Source: Gordionus sp. m RMFG-2023 (taxonomy: Eukaryota > Nematomorpha > Gordioida > Chordodea > Parachordodidae). From it: 64,000 nt of DNA. Below, piece after piece: positions 24,740-37,622 of this stretch. Within the stretch, counting starts at the first letter, position 1. Every line of letters begins with the position of its first letter. Under the pieces are notes generated by a model that worked only from the letters and a program-made list of their open reading frames with translations, was not told where the DNA came from and did no database searches. The stretch spans positions 90,092,805-90,156,804 of the forward strand of contig NC_088775.1 in the NCBI RefSeq assembly GCF_954871325.1, given 5' to 3'. Made by a program: the position numbers and the translations under genes.

Positions 24740-25900
24740 CATGTAGACAATGATAAGATATTATATTGTTTTTGTTCTTGTTGTTTGATTTGGACTTGAG
24801 AAATTAAAGTTTAAAAAAACCACCTACAGCTTGCTTGTTTATTAAATTTTTTTTTAATTTAAAAAATAATAATATAAAAATAATATTTTTCCCATTTTTA
24901 ATAGAAAATGATTATACTAATTTTTAATAGTTGATGAAAATGTATTTATTTTTAAATTTGATATAAATCAAGCATTTTTTGGGGCCATTTTTTAAATCTT
25001 TTTATAATAAGAATAATAAATCATATTTTCCATTTTAATTTTAGTTCATCCAAGTCTAACAACAAGTAAAACGATAATAGTAAATTAATAAATCATTTAA
25101 TCCCTTTCGCATCGTAAATATATTTCGTTTTATTTATTAAAATTTCAAAAAATAGTAAAAGTGATTATTTTTCGATTTTATCAAATTTGAAAAGTATTCT
25201 AAAATCTAAATTCAAAAATAAAAAAAGAAGGTAATAAACAAATTTATATTTTTTTTAAAATTAAGCTAAAATATAAAAAATGTTAATTACTAACCTAGGG
25301 CTTGGCTTTTTCCTGCCCCCCCCCCATAATTATAAATTAATTAGTTAGATAGGGGGATCCTATTTGGCAGGCAAGGATTTTGAAATCAGTTGTTTAGCCC
25401 CGTCAAACATAGTTGTCACCTGACTCGGACCGATAAATATTTAAAAGTTATTCAATTATTTTTTTTAAGCCCAGCCGGTTATTATCTGAATTGAAGAAAG
25501 ATTTTTTTAAAAAATCAAGACAAAGACCGAATTATATTCCTATAAATTCTTATCAATGACGACTGAAAATATTTATTTTTTATGAGTGAACATGCTTGGT
25601 TTTTATTATTATATGACATAGAAAAAATAGAGGTAGATTTCCTAAATAATTTATTAAATAAGTCTAATTTGATCTATATAATTTTGCTATTTTTGTATCT
25701 ATGATTGTAACAAATAACTATTATTAATTTTAAAGTGTTTAGCAATTAATTTATTTTATGAATCCCAGTTCCTATTTATAATTAATATAAATTTAGAAGT
25801 AGTTTTAAATTGCCTGAAATTCAGAGTATTAGTAATCTATTGGATACTGTAATACGTTAGAGGCAGACCAGTTTTTTTTTGAAATTTATACCATGAATAA
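24740..25900. other. AT-rich spacer
   Basis: No exon recognised. A short C-run (25314-25325) and AT-rich low complexity are the only features. Confidence 0.5.
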
Positions 25901-25909
25901 TACCCAGTT

Positions 25910-26471
25910 TAGGGATGTACCGATATTTTATATCGGATCGGGCCGATATTTCGCCCATTTTAGAATATCGGTTATCGGCAAATATTATAAAATTTTCCTA
26001 TCCGATATAAAATGGCGCTTTTAACAAAATTTAAAAAAAGTTATATCTATAAATCCATTTATTTTTATAAATAAAATCGGAATATATTTTTATGCTTAAT
26101 TATTTTAATAGTAATAATTAGTTAATAAACATTCTGCAATATAGTTATTTTTTTTCGCATTCTGTTTAAAAAAGTGTTCATTAATCTCTTCAGAATCTGT
26201 TTTTAGTGATACTAGTGATATTAACAGTCCCCATCACCGCAGACCGATCTCTGATAAATTGGAAATTTTGGTATTTCTAAAAAGAAATCTTCGATAAATT
26301 AATTTTATATATTAATTTCAAATTTCAATATATTTGTTTATTACTAATTGTGTAAATAGATTAATTAATGTTATTACTTATTATATAAATAATTGCAATT
26401 GAATTGAATATAAACTATAACTGATCATTATAATATGTTTAAATGACATATGTTATGGTATATACTAATAA
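25910..26471 (+). mobile_element. hAT element, left end and transposase tail, running into the gap
   Basis: The left end TAGGGATGTACCGATA, followed by repeated TATCGG strings (25920-26010), is a typical hAT terminus. Around 26200-26290 a reading of HHRRPISDKLEILVFLKRNL matches the extreme C-terminus of hAT transposases. The rest of the transposase is missing. The right end was not seen and may lie in the 200-N gap. Confidence 0.6.
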
Positions 26472-26671
26472 NNNNNNNNNNNNNNNNNNNNNNNNNNNNN
26501 NNNNNNNNNNNNNNNNNNNNNNNNNNNNNNNNNNNNNNNNNNNNNNNNNNNNNNNNNNNNNNNNNNNNNNNNNNNNNNNNNNNNNNNNNNNNNNNNNNNN
26601 NNNNNNNNNNNNNNNNNNNNNNNNNNNNNNNNNNNNNNNNNNNNNNNNNNNNNNNNNNNNNNNNNNNNNNN
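26472..26671. other. Assembly gap of 200 N
   Basis: A run of exactly 200 N, a common placeholder for a gap of unknown size. Open frames reported across it are meaningless. Confidence 1.
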
Positions 26672-26869
26672 CCATCTCAAATTTGGTTCTAAGAAAATTT
26701 TATCATGACAAAATCATTTTTTTTGAAAACTAAGTAATTTTATAAATACACTAAATTTTTTTCTCCTAGAAATGATATATATTTCATAGCATATACAGTA
26801 ATCCAAAATTCTTTGAAATTTAATATCAATTATATAGGGCACATTTCAAAAAAAAAATTTTTAAAGACC

Positions 26870-27081
26870 TGATATGTCAGAATTATATTCAATCATGTGT
26901 AATATTTTTACCCTATTAATTTCATTAAATTTTGTCATAATATTGTTGATGATTGAATTTTTTTTGATTTCAAAGAAATTACTATTATATTTATCATGAG
27001 ATTTTATGATCAAATTGGCTTAATTAATTATATCATTGGTATACACACATACAATGCAAGAATATAATTCCGACAATATCA
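26870..27081. mobile_element. Candidate MITE, ~210 bp
   Basis: TGATATGTCAGAATTATATTC at 26870 is mirrored at 27060-27081 (GAATATAATTCCGACAATATCA on the plus strand), with one gap and one mismatch. Inside, ACACAT strings also mirror. No target duplication was found. Confidence 0.4.
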
Positions 27082-27885
27082 TTTATTTAAAATTTTTTTA
27101 AGAAAATGTGTCTATAAAAGAATTTCAATAATACGCTTTAATTCGAATATACCCATTATTTACAATATACCCTTTAATTCCAATATACTCTACCATATAC
27201 AAATATTTATATTTCATAATATGATAGAAATTTATTTTTGTAATTCAATACAATATTAGAAATAATAATAAATATTTATTTATTTCAAAACTCTAAAAGC
27301 CTAATCCAATGATGTCTATATAATGTAGTAATATAGGAATATATTTTAGTATACTATTTACACATTATGAATTATTATATTCGTGAATTAGATATAGTTA
27401 TCAATAAGAGATGTAAGGGAAGGGAAATTTCATATTTTCCCGGAAAATTTCCCGAATTTTCCTTTAATATAAATATAATATTTTATTGCAAAAATTATTG
27501 TTCATATTTTATAAAATGCTAGTAGATAGCCCGTAAATGACGGAGAATGAGAATTTTATTCGTTTTATTAAGAAAGATGTTACCTTTTATTTAAAAAGCA
27601 TATCCAATTTATATAATTTTTAAACCCCCCCCCCTCCCCATTTAAGTCAAGTCCAAGCAATGTCATTGAGTCCAACCCATTAGGACTAAAAGTGGAAACT
27701 ATTATTTGAGTCAAAATATATTTAAATGAGCTTGTACCCAATACCAAAATTCTTTGTAAATATATTACTGGTTACATAAGACTAACATTTAACATTAAAA
27801 AATTTCAAGCCATGTCCAAGCTCATAATATTTGGAAAATATTTCCACGCGTTCAAGACCTTATAATTTATAAAAAAATTCTCAAG

Positions 27886-28724
27886 CCTAGTAGATAAAAT
27901 AATTAGTATAATTAACTTAATTTAATATTCTTATTTGAGTATATATCTTTTCTTTTTTTAAAAAAGAATATAGCTTAATTTAATAATCTTACTTCTTCAA
28001 AAGGAAACTTTGATTAAGTCTGTTTAAGAGTGCCCTTATTTAGAGAATTTTTTTAAATAACTGGCACTCCGATTTCAGGAATTCAGAAAATGATAGTCTC
28101 TAAAAATAGATATGATCATAAAAAATGAACAAATAAATTACTTCTTCTGATTTCAGGAATTCAAATAAAATGATAATCTCTAAAAATTGGTATCTTGGCA
28201 CTCCGATTTCAGTCAAGGAAAATGATAATCTCTAAAAATAGATATGATCATAAAAAATCAACAAATAAATTACTTCTTCTAATTTCAGGAATTCAAATTT
28301 GGTGTAGCCTAGTAGATAAAATAATTAGTATAATTAACTTAATTTAATATTCTTATTTGAGTATATATCTTTTCTTTTTTTAAAAAAGGATTTAGCTTAA
28401 TTTAATAATCTTACTTCTTCAAAAGGAAACTTTGATTAAGTCTGTTTAAGAGTGCCCTTATTTAGAGAATTTTTTTAAATAACTGGCACTCCGATTTCAG
28501 GAATTCAAGGAAAATGATAGTCTCTAAAAATAGATATGATCATAAAAAATGAACAAATAAATTACTTCTTCTGATTTCAGGAATTCAAATAAAATGATAA
28601 TCTCTAAAAATAGGTATGCACTCCGATTTCAGTCAAGGAAAATGATAGTCTCTAAAAATAGATATGATCATAAAAAATCAACAAATAAATTACTTCTTCT
28701 GATTTCAAGAATTCAAATTTGGTA
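27886..28724. repeat. Near-identical tandem duplication, 422-bp period
   Basis: Both units start CCTAGTAGATAAAATAATT (27886 and 28308) and run in parallel for about 420 bp with only a few differences, so the duplication is young. Each unit also contains two copies of an internal ~90-bp block (ACTCCGATTTCAG...AAAATGAT(A)GTCTCTAAA...). No coding content. Confidence 0.9.
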
Positions 28725-28782
28725 TGAACATCTGTTTTCAAAAAAATCAACAAATAAAAAATAAATAAATAAAAATACGTAC

Positions 28783-28930
28783 CGATGACATGACGTAACA
28801 ATGACATGACGTAACGATGACATGACGTAGCGATGACATGACGTAGCGATGACATGACGTAGCGATGACATGACGTAGCGATGACATGACGTAGCGATGA
28901 CATGACGTCACGATGACGTAGTGAGGACAT
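28783..28930. repeat. 16-nt minisatellite with TGACGT cores, about 9 units
   Basis: Units of GATGACATGACGTAGC repeat in tandem; the first two carry TAACAATG/TAACGATG variants and the last ones degrade. Each unit contains TGACGT, half of the CRE/ATF palindrome, and one unit reads TGACGTCA. The minus-strand open frame 28652-28930 is a by-product. Confidence 0.9.
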
Positions 28931-29298
28931 CGAAAAATTATAATATAGATAATATTTTATTGCAAAAATAATTATTCATATTTTACAAAATATAATATTT
29001 TATTTCAAAAATTATGATTTATAATTTAATTTATTATATCATAAATTTTAAAATTTTATCTTCCTCATGAGTCATTAAATTTAATTTTTTATTAGTACAA
29101 CCATTGAGTGCAAATCTTCAAATCTATAATTTTAAAAATACAAAAACAAAGCAAAAATGTTAAACATTATATTCTCATACATAATTATGATATATTACAG
29201 AAAGATTTGATCTATAGGGATCATTATATTTTATCAATATAATTGGTATAATAATTTATTGATGTATAATTTAAATTAATATGATTGCAATTTTATAG

Positions 29299-30800
29299 AT
29301 GCCTAGGAAAACTTTCAACATCTGGAAACATTTTTTTAAAAACACAGCTAATAACAAGAAAGGGTATTATTAATATGCAAATATTGTCAATCAACATATA
29401 ATTTCCTAAATTCAACAAAGATGTCTCAGTATATCAGAAAATGTCAAAGGTATATTAACAATTTACAATTTAATGAAGTTGATAATAATAATTTTAACCG
29501 AAGAGGATATTAACCGGATTCCAGTAATCCTAATAAAATAATATCACAAAAAACATAAATAAAACCATTTTAAATGCTCATAAAGAAAATACCAAATTTT
29601 AATAATGTATCTGGCACATCTAAAATTAAAATTTTCCTTGACACTGTAACTGAACAAAATCAAACACAAATTGACAGTTATTTGACATTAGCTATTTTTT
29701 TGTCAAATTTCCCTTTTCATTTAGTTGAAAATAAATATTTTATATCAATTTTTTAAAATTAATGCGCCCAAGCCCAAACTATAAAATTTCATCTAATATA
29801 CCATAGTAAAACATTATTAGATTTTGACTATATCAAAGTGACATATACTATTAACATCAAAGTCGATACTTTAAAAGATTTTACTCTCATTAGCGATGGC
29901 TGGACAAACATTCGTGGAGAGTCCATCATTAATTTCATGATTATGAATCCAGAACCCATTTTCTTTAAATTCATTAACACGGGATCTATTATATCGCAGC
30001 ATAGCTGATCAAGGTAATAAAAATTTAACTCACTAGTAACTAAAAATGCAAAGAATATGAAAAAGGCCTGGAGTCTTGCTAAGGCAAAATATAATTATAT
30101 TGAAGGCTTTGGATCTGCTGCACATGGCCTGAATATGCGCTTATTAAAGATTTATGCCAAATACGTTTTATTGAAAAGATCATCATTAAAACCAAGCAAA
30201 ATATATATAATTTTTATTTTATTGGCAACTTTTTAAGACAAATATTGAATAGGGATAAAACTTACTTAAGAATTCCAAGTCCAACCAGATGGGGAGGTTT
30301 TGTTATAATGTTGCAAAATTTTTTGAAAAATAAGGAAGTTTTGCGATAAATTTCAAGTTTATTTGTATTGGACATAGAATATTGGGATAAATTACAGTCT
30401 GAACTGACTATTTTGGAATTAATTTATAACAAAATCATAATTGTGGAATCTGATACAGCGGTAATATCTTACGTACCATAAATATTTTGGGATATAAGAT
30501 AAACTCAATTCATCAACTTTTATTTTTAATGAAAATGATTTTAAAAGCGTTAAGATGCATATTACACTTTTCATAGCTCTAGGTAGATAGAGAATTAATT
30601 CCTATCACGTTGAAAATTGACCTGGGACACAAATATTAATAATGTAAAATAATTTAAAAGGATTGAAAACCCAATAATGCCTTTGAAGAACTTGTCGCTC
30701 ATGGTAATAATAAATTAGAGGCATTGGGGAAAATGGTTGCTACAATAAATTAAATAAAAATTTGTGATCTAGAATTCTATTATTTCAAAGCACTGAAGGA
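29299..30800 (+). pseudogene. hAT transposase pseudogene (BED finger plus DUF659-like core)
   Basis: The N-terminus starts MPRKTFNIWKHFFK, followed in a shifted frame by CKYCQ and then NSTKMSQYIRKC, the pattern of a BED zinc finger. Next come an open part at 29574-29756, TLISDGWTNIRGESIINF (about 29880-29935), which is the hallmark of the hAT/DUF659 catalytic region, and GFGSAAHGLNMRLLK (about 30105-30150). Many stops and frameshifts follow, and the C-terminal dimerisation domain was not found. Clearly non-functional. Terminal inverted repeats were not found. Confidence 0.8.
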
Positions 30801-30829
30801 AAATTTCTGTCGTAATATACATAAAATAT

Positions 30830-32382
30830 AAGCAATATCATGTTTACCTTATAATATAGTTTTAAAAAAAAGATATATAATTTTTGTGTTTATAAAAGTA
30901 TAATAAAAATTACTAAAGGTTTTAATTTCGTATAATTTTACTTAGAATTGCTAAGATCATATTGATAATTGTTTAAAATATAATTATAAAAATAGAACAA
31001 ATTATGATTTCTAAGAAAAACCCGACCGTAGTCTTAATATAGGATAGGAAGCCATATAAAGGATAATCTGTGGATAGGTGGACGATGTTAGGACCTTTAT
31101 TATTGGGCCCTGTCTGACATAATTCCTTGGTTACGCCATTGTGTAAATAATAAATATTTTTTTTTAAACCATTTTCTAAAAAATAGTTGTGAGGAATAGA
31201 TATTTCGAATTGCAATTATAAAAATAAATTGTGGGTTGAAGGCAGTTCGAATTTTTTGGAAATGTAATTTGCATAGTTTGTAATTTAAACTTCCTTTTGG
31301 AGATTAGTTATTAGTTTGTAGTTTAAACAACACTAATAATAGTTTTCTTTATAGAATCTAAATCTATTAACGAGAATCTTGAAGCTATATCGCGACAATA
31401 AAATATATTTAAAAAAATTTTGATTATGGCGCTTAGAGAGGTCTACAAATGTCAGAATTTTAAGGCCTTGCCAGGATGGGAATTTAGTTGGTCCCCAGCC
31501 CTCTTCAGTTTCATTTTTTTTAACTATGGTTTCTTAATCCGATATATATGTTATTGAAAACTTTCAAAATTATAATTATTTATAATATTTGGGAGTGGCT
31601 AAATTAAAAATATTAATACTTTATGGATTATCAATTCTATGATATATCAGAATTCATTTATATACGAAATATATTTTCCCCCAATCCATCCTGGCCTAAA
31701 TTATTTTCAGGCCGGGATTAGGTATAGAGCTTTACAGGCATTTATCAATTTTATTTAACCCATCCATTCTTTCATAATCTCATTTAAAGTACTTTAAAAA
31801 AATTTATTCAAATAAACAATTGTACAGAATCATAGATTAAGTTTTATATAAATTACTAAAAATTAAAATATACTTTGAAAATAAAATTCATATCTTCTTA
31901 TAATTAATTACCAAAAAAAATTGATATTTTTAACCTTGATAACTGTAGTTTAAATTTAAAAAATTAATTAAAATTTTTAAACAAAAATTACCAGCTAGAT
32001 AAAATTGTATTTAAACAGTTTTATAATTTTTTTTTATAACCAGTGTATAAAATATAATTTAAACTTTTGGGAAAAATCTTGAATCGTTTAGAATATAATA
32101 TTTATAACTAACGTTAAATAGCTGAAATTTATTTTTTTTTGGATAATATTTAAATTGTCTTTGAAAAAATATGAATACATTTCTTTTGCCACTTATATCA
32201 GTTATGATAGCGTTTGGCTGTAATATAGAAAGTAATTTTTTTTTAATTAAACTAACATATAGAAATATATACTTATTATTATTAATAATTATATTAAAAA
32301 ACTACTCCAATTATTATTCGATAAGTTGTGGAATCAAGTAAATCGCATTTTATTTAATATTTTATTTAATACACCTAAATAA
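30830..32382. other. AT-rich stretch without recognisable genes
   Basis: The open frame 30973-31215 (-) is preceded and followed by stops and resembles nothing I know. A CCAGGATGGG / CCATCCTGG pair (31477 and 31686) may be the remains of an inverted repeat. Confidence 0.45.
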
Positions 32383-32551
32383 CAGAGTTGTTAAAAGATA
32401 CTTTTTAAATGAATCTAGATACAGATACATCGTTTAAAATAATATCTAGATACAGATATTTTAATCAAAAATCTATCTAGATACAGATACCACATTTTTA
32501 TATCTAGATACAAGATTTAGATACTTGTATCTAGATCCTTTAACAACTCTG
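32383..32551 (+). mobile_element. hAT-type MITE, CAGAGTTGTTAAA family, copy 2
   Basis: 169 bp, ends CAGAGTTGTTAAA...TTTAACAACTCTG, in the same orientation as copy 1. The 8-bp target duplication has one mismatch: CTAAATAA (32375-32382) and CCAAATAA (32552-32559). The internal ATCTAGATACAGATA reiterations are best preserved here. Confidence 0.9.
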
Positions 32552-32763
32552 CCAAATAATATAAATATAAATATTGATAATGATATTTGGGTGGATACAT
32601 AAAATTATTTTTTAGAGGCCCCCTAACAAGGGCGTTTTTAGTTCCGTTACAGTTTTCCTTTAAAATCAAAAATTTTTTCGTTCCCCTTTTATCTCCGAGT
32701 TCTTAAGATTCAATTTTGATGATTGTCATAAAAATTATTCCAATTAGATATCATTCAGAAAAA

Positions 32764-32876
<113 letters not shown>

Positions 32877-33035
32877 GTTTAAGCCTTTTAAAATACTATT
32901 AATGATTCTCCAAAAAAAGAGAAAAAATTCTGGTTTAATTTGTCCTTCATAAAACTTTAACCCCTATAAAAAAAGATATCTGCGAAGGAAAAAGATTACA
33001 AATTAGTCCTTTTTTTTAAATAATACTTAGAATCT

Positions 33036-33140
33036 AGTGTTGTTAAACGGAAAAACTGTTTACTCAATATTTATCCAAAAATTCTGGCTAAAATAATGAG
33101 CTAAAATGGATTCAAATTAAGCCATTTAACAATACCACTT
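33036..33140. mobile_element. Candidate short MITE, TAGTGTTGTTAAA-type ends
   Basis: TAGTGTTGTTAAACGG at the left is imperfectly mirrored by CCATTTAACAATACCACT at the right. No target duplication is evident. Similar single ends lie at 22446 and 46294, and a better element with these ends at 58154. Confidence 0.4.
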
Positions 33141-34114
33141 GAAGGTGTTGACTGAGAAATAGTTTGATATAAAATAAAATCTTTCTAATTTTAATATTTT
33201 TTTTATTATGAAGTCGTTAAAAAATATACAAAAACGGACTTTAACTAATTTAAAAATTGTCAATCTCCATAAAAATATACTCCAAATATATTAAATTTTG
33301 CCCATTTTGGCTTAAAAAGGGACAAAATAAAACTTTATTCATTGATATATATATTTTAACAGGTAAAAATTATAAAATCAATCAACATGTTTCTAATAAT
33401 CATAAAACCTTGTTTAGACTATTGGATCATTTGCAGGCCTATCCCGAGTAAGCTAACTTTAAAAAAATAGGACAAAATAAAAATTATTTTAAATTTAAAA
33501 GTTAATATGACTTGCGTAAAAGAAAGTAAATTTTTTTTTAAATATAAATTTTCATTGCTATCTATAATATTTTCTTTCATAGATGGCAGTATTGTTTATA
33601 CGATAACTGGTTACATTTTGATTTTAATTTTTTTTAAGAAAATAATTAGCTTTATTTTTAATTAAATGATTAAAATAATTTAAATAATGTAAAATAATGA
33701 CAGAATCTTTGAAAGATGTTATTCAAGGTAGGCTTTTTACCTATATATCCTATTTAAAAATATAATCTTTATATTTACTACTTATCTTTCATTAGACTAC
33801 ATAAATGACCCAAACTATTACATCGAATCTATAGGTATATATATATATACTATAATTAAATTATTCCCCACTTTCTCTATTCATCCATTCCTATTGGAAT
33901 TAAATTTCGTAATAATATTCACTTATGTTCGATAAATAATATAATCTTCAAGATTCAAATTTGTGGATGGGTCTAAGTAAGTTAATACACATGTTTTATC
34001 GATATTATGGTAAAGGGTTAAGCATATCTAGAATTTTAGCAAATCTATAAAACTAAAATCATTTATGGCGCGGGTTCTAGGATCGTATGTAGAATACCTT
34101 ACTCTTCAAATATC

Positions 34115-34195
34115 CAGAGTTGTTAAAAGATACTTTTTAAATGGATCTAGATACAGATAACCCCATTTTTATATCTAGATACTTTAACAACTCTG
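34115..34195 (+). mobile_element. hAT-type MITE, CAGAGTTGTTAAA family, copy 3 (81 bp)
   Basis: Same ends as copies 1 and 2, but the interior is deleted down to 81 bp. Flanked by a perfect 8-bp duplication, CAAATATC (34107-34114 and 34196-34203). An 81-bp form with an intact duplication shows that very short derivatives could move, or that the deletion came after insertion. Confidence 0.9.
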
Positions 34196-34291
34196 CAAAT
34201 ATCAGTCAATATTATTATTATAAAATTTAAGGAAGATGATCAAATAATATTTATGACGAAATTTTCCTAAATTCATGAATGATACTACTAA

Positions 34292-34388
34292 AGGTCTGCA
34301 ATGAGCGGGTTTTTCGCAACCCCACTGATGGCCAGATGTGGGCATGTGTGTGCGGGTTTTTAGGCTAAAACCTGCCCATTACAGACCT
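34292..34388. mobile_element. Short hAT-like MITE, AGGTCTG ends
   Basis: AGGTCTGCAATGAGCGGG is mirrored by CCTGCCCATTACAGACCT, with GCGGGTTTTT and AAAACCTGCCC also mirrored inside. The flanks ACTACTAA and CTACTCAA resemble a decayed target duplication but do not match exactly. Confidence 0.6.
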
Positions 34389-35092
34389 CTACTCAATACG
34401 TGATGAAATACAATTCTGGGAAAACGCGTGATTATAGCTGATTTAAATTTATAACATTCGCTAAAAAACGGGCCTATAGCCCATATTCTTAAATTTTCTA
34501 AATTCCTACAACATATTACTATATTATAATATACAAATAACAAACTATGTTAATATATATAATTTGAATGGAATAAGATTTGATATCAGAAAGGCTCACT
34601 GTCAATCTGGGTAACATAAATATTTTAGGGAAATAATGAATTAGCATTTAAAAAAACTTTTAATATTACAATAAATAGTACAAAGAAATAGACCACAGTG
34701 TAAAAAATATAGTCAATTTATTTTAAATTTAATATAATTATATTTATCATTGAATTAAATTATATATGTATATGTCTTCTAAAAAATATTATACATTATA
34801 TAAGGTAATAAATTATATCTTAGCGGGTGAGGTCGTTAGAAATGAATTGACTTGGTTCGAACTGGGAAGATCTCTGATACATAAATATATAGTTACAGTA
34901 AAGTTACCAAGCAACTAACAATCATAAAATTTTTGATAGTAAAAATATAAAAAAATACTAATAAATGGCTTAGGTGCTACTCATTTATCAAAAATAACAT
35001 TTTAAAACGCGATTATTAGAATATATATTTATTAAACATGGTGATGTTAGCAAAAGTTCAAAACCATTTTAAATTTGAAATATATATATAAT

Positions 35093-35145
35093 ATAAAGAA
35101 TAGAATAGAATAGAATAAAGATAAAATAGAATAGAATAGAATAGA
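35093..35145. repeat. (AATAG)n microsatellite, interrupted
   Basis: Two runs of AATAG units are separated by AAAGATAAA. Non-coding. Confidence 0.85.
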
Positions 35146-35537
35146 GTTAAAATAATGATTTATACTGGTTTGTAAAGGATTTTTCTTCCTTTTTTTTTAT
35201 TGTTTCATTTTTTTTATATAGGACTTAATCTATTTTTGAGAATCAAACCCTTAATCTTTATAAATATGGATGTTTTGCTTTTTTATTTTGAATGGGAAAG
35301 CCTTGTACATGGTCAGCTTATGATTTGAACATTCACAATCATATTGCGCATATTATAGGACTCAATTTTTTTTTTAAAAAATAATAGTTTCTATTAGATT
35401 ATCAAACGCGGATTTTAGTAAATATTTAATTTTTAAAAAACTATGTTAAATTAAATTTATTTATAAAATGCGTTAATATAAGGAGGACAATTTAAAGGTA
35501 TATAATAATTTTTTAATAAATAATTAAATATTCTATT

Positions 35538-35597
<60 letters not shown>

Positions 35598-35598
35598 A

Positions 35599-35663
<65 letters not shown>

Positions 35664-35664
35664 A

Positions 35665-35740
<76 letters not shown>

Positions 35741-35753
35741 AGAAAGAAAGAAA
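35538..35753. repeat. (GAAA)n microsatellite, about 216 bp
   Basis: Purine strand on plus, with a few single-base interruptions (near 35599, 35664 and 35740). The minus-strand Phe/Leu/Ser open frame across it is not a gene. Confidence 0.95.
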
Positions 35754-36034
35754 ATATGTAAGTCATCAAAAAAAAGGTATTTTTTTTAACTCTTTAATTG
35801 TTATAACTACAAAATTTTAGTAGAGGAACAATTAGGTATATATATATATATATATTACATATATGTTTTTTAAACATATAAAGTTTTAATTAATTTAATT
35901 TTCAGTCAATTAATATTTAAAAAAAACAGTTTATTCCATCATATTTTATTTTATATAACTTAATAGAAAACATAGAGAAGTTTTAAAAAATTTTCCGAGT
36001 CAGTTTTAAAAATAAAGATTTTTTTAAAAAAAAT

Positions 36035-36037
36035 ATT

Positions 36038-36108
<71 letters not shown>

Positions 36109-36137
36109 CTTCTTTCTTCTTTCTCTTTCTTTCTTTT
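36035..36137. repeat. (TTTC)n microsatellite, opposite orientation
   Basis: The same tetramer as the tract at 35538-35753, but with the pyrimidine strand on plus, 281 bp away. The two tracts are therefore inverted repeats. The lysine/glutamate open frame 35960-36157 (-) is a by-product. Confidence 0.95.
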
Positions 36138-36448
36138 TGACTAGGCTTTAATATCAATTCGTATTTTTATAAATTCGGGCTGGGTCTTAAATTTTGAGGT
36201 AGATGCTTAAAATAATAGGAAAATAACGGTAAAGGGTGGATATTAAGTTTTAAATCATTTATGTTTATTAAATCATAATATATTGTAAAATAAACGAAAC
36301 ACATATTTATAACTTTAAAAATAAATAAAAAGTAAAGATATTAAATACATTGTGCCGGTTTTTGAAAAAAAATGCTAGAAAGACTACGTAGAACTGAGAT
36401 TTTGTGGTTATACCACTGTCAAATAATGTATATGTACTACTCGATTTA

Positions 36449-36613
36449 ACGAATTTAGGTGCCCATTCATAGGAATCAGCTGTATAACTATGTTATTTGC
36501 ACGAAATCACTTGCCATCGTTATCATTATACGAATGCCTATTAATGTCATTTAATTGACTAGCAATCCACAAAATGGCGCAAAAACTTACTCCTATGTAT
36601 GGACCCTTTAAAA
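36449..36613. mobile_element. Candidate MITE, ~165 bp
   Basis: AGGTGCCCATTCATAGGA at the left is imperfectly mirrored by TCCTATGTATGGACCCT at the right. No target duplication was found. The interior carries CAAAATGGCG, also seen in the MITE at 37242. Confidence 0.4.
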
Positions 36614-37241
36614 ATGCATATAATGAATGAATCGTTAATCTAGAAATATATATGTATATCATTGACCACTGTGTGATAGTTTGCCTAAAAAAAATTTAAG
36701 TTTTTAAGACAAAGTAAACATAAAATTAAGTTTAAATTTTAAAATTATAATTATAAAACATATATATTACTATTTGTAATTATGAAAACTTTAGTCATGA
36801 GCTGCTACCTTCTATAGATACATATATAATTAATGCAATGTCTTTTAATTAATTTAGATGGTATAAATGGTACTTTGATGATATCTATGGGTATGTTTAT
36901 ATATTTAAATAGAATTTTTAATTAAATTTTAGAAAAATAATTAAGGGTATAATCATAGAAAATGATACTCTTTTTTATTTAAAATGTATAGGTTTTATGG
37001 TAGAATTCTAAAATGATCTCCTAATTAATAGAACATTAATATGCTGATTAAAATTTTATGTTATAATAACAATAAAATTGATTTACTCATTTTAAAAAAA
37101 TATTTATTGTATTTAAGTTATAATTGAAATGATGTACAAAATTCCTGGCTCATGAGGAATCAGATATTGCCATATCCAATTCCATTTCGTTGGAATTGAA
37201 AGGTCCTGGAAGCTAACGCAATTTCTCCTGTATACCTCTAT

Positions 37242-37571
37242 CATTGACATATAATAATACCTAGACTGACGATGAATTCATTTTGTGCATCAATGAAATA
37301 CAACTGGGGACGCCATTTTGGTTACCCATATCAATATTAAAAAATTTTAAACAAGAACCCAATTTATTCATATGTCTGACGCAAACTTAATTAAAGAATT
37401 GCCTGAATATCGAGATAATAAGGGAGCGAGTTATCAAGTTAATAGTAATTTTTATCATGAGAATAATTGGGTTATACCAAAATGGCGTGTCCAGCTGATT
37501 TTCATTCAACAACGCTTTTAAACGCATTATTATGAATACATCGTCAGTCTAGGTATTATTTTATGTCATTG
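37242..37571. mobile_element. hAT-like MITE with long inverted repeats, 330 bp
   Basis: CATTGACATATAATAATACC at the left is mirrored at the right by GGTATTATTTTATGTCATTG. The match extends inward past CTAGACTGACGATG and, less perfectly, through the CAAAATGGCG block for over 100 bp. Perfect 8-bp flanking duplications ACCTCTAT lie at 37234-37241 and 37572-37579. The element contains no open frame. Confidence 0.9.
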
Positions 37572-37622
37572 ACCTCTATATCGTGTAAGCCAATTAGAGA
37601 AATAATTTTCTTTATACAAATC

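Noticed and set aside
26439-26733. Four open frames across 26439-26733
   Set aside because: They run through 200 N and have no sequence support.
30973-31215. 80-codon minus-strand frame
   Set aside because: No recognisable motif; AT-rich low-complexity ends.
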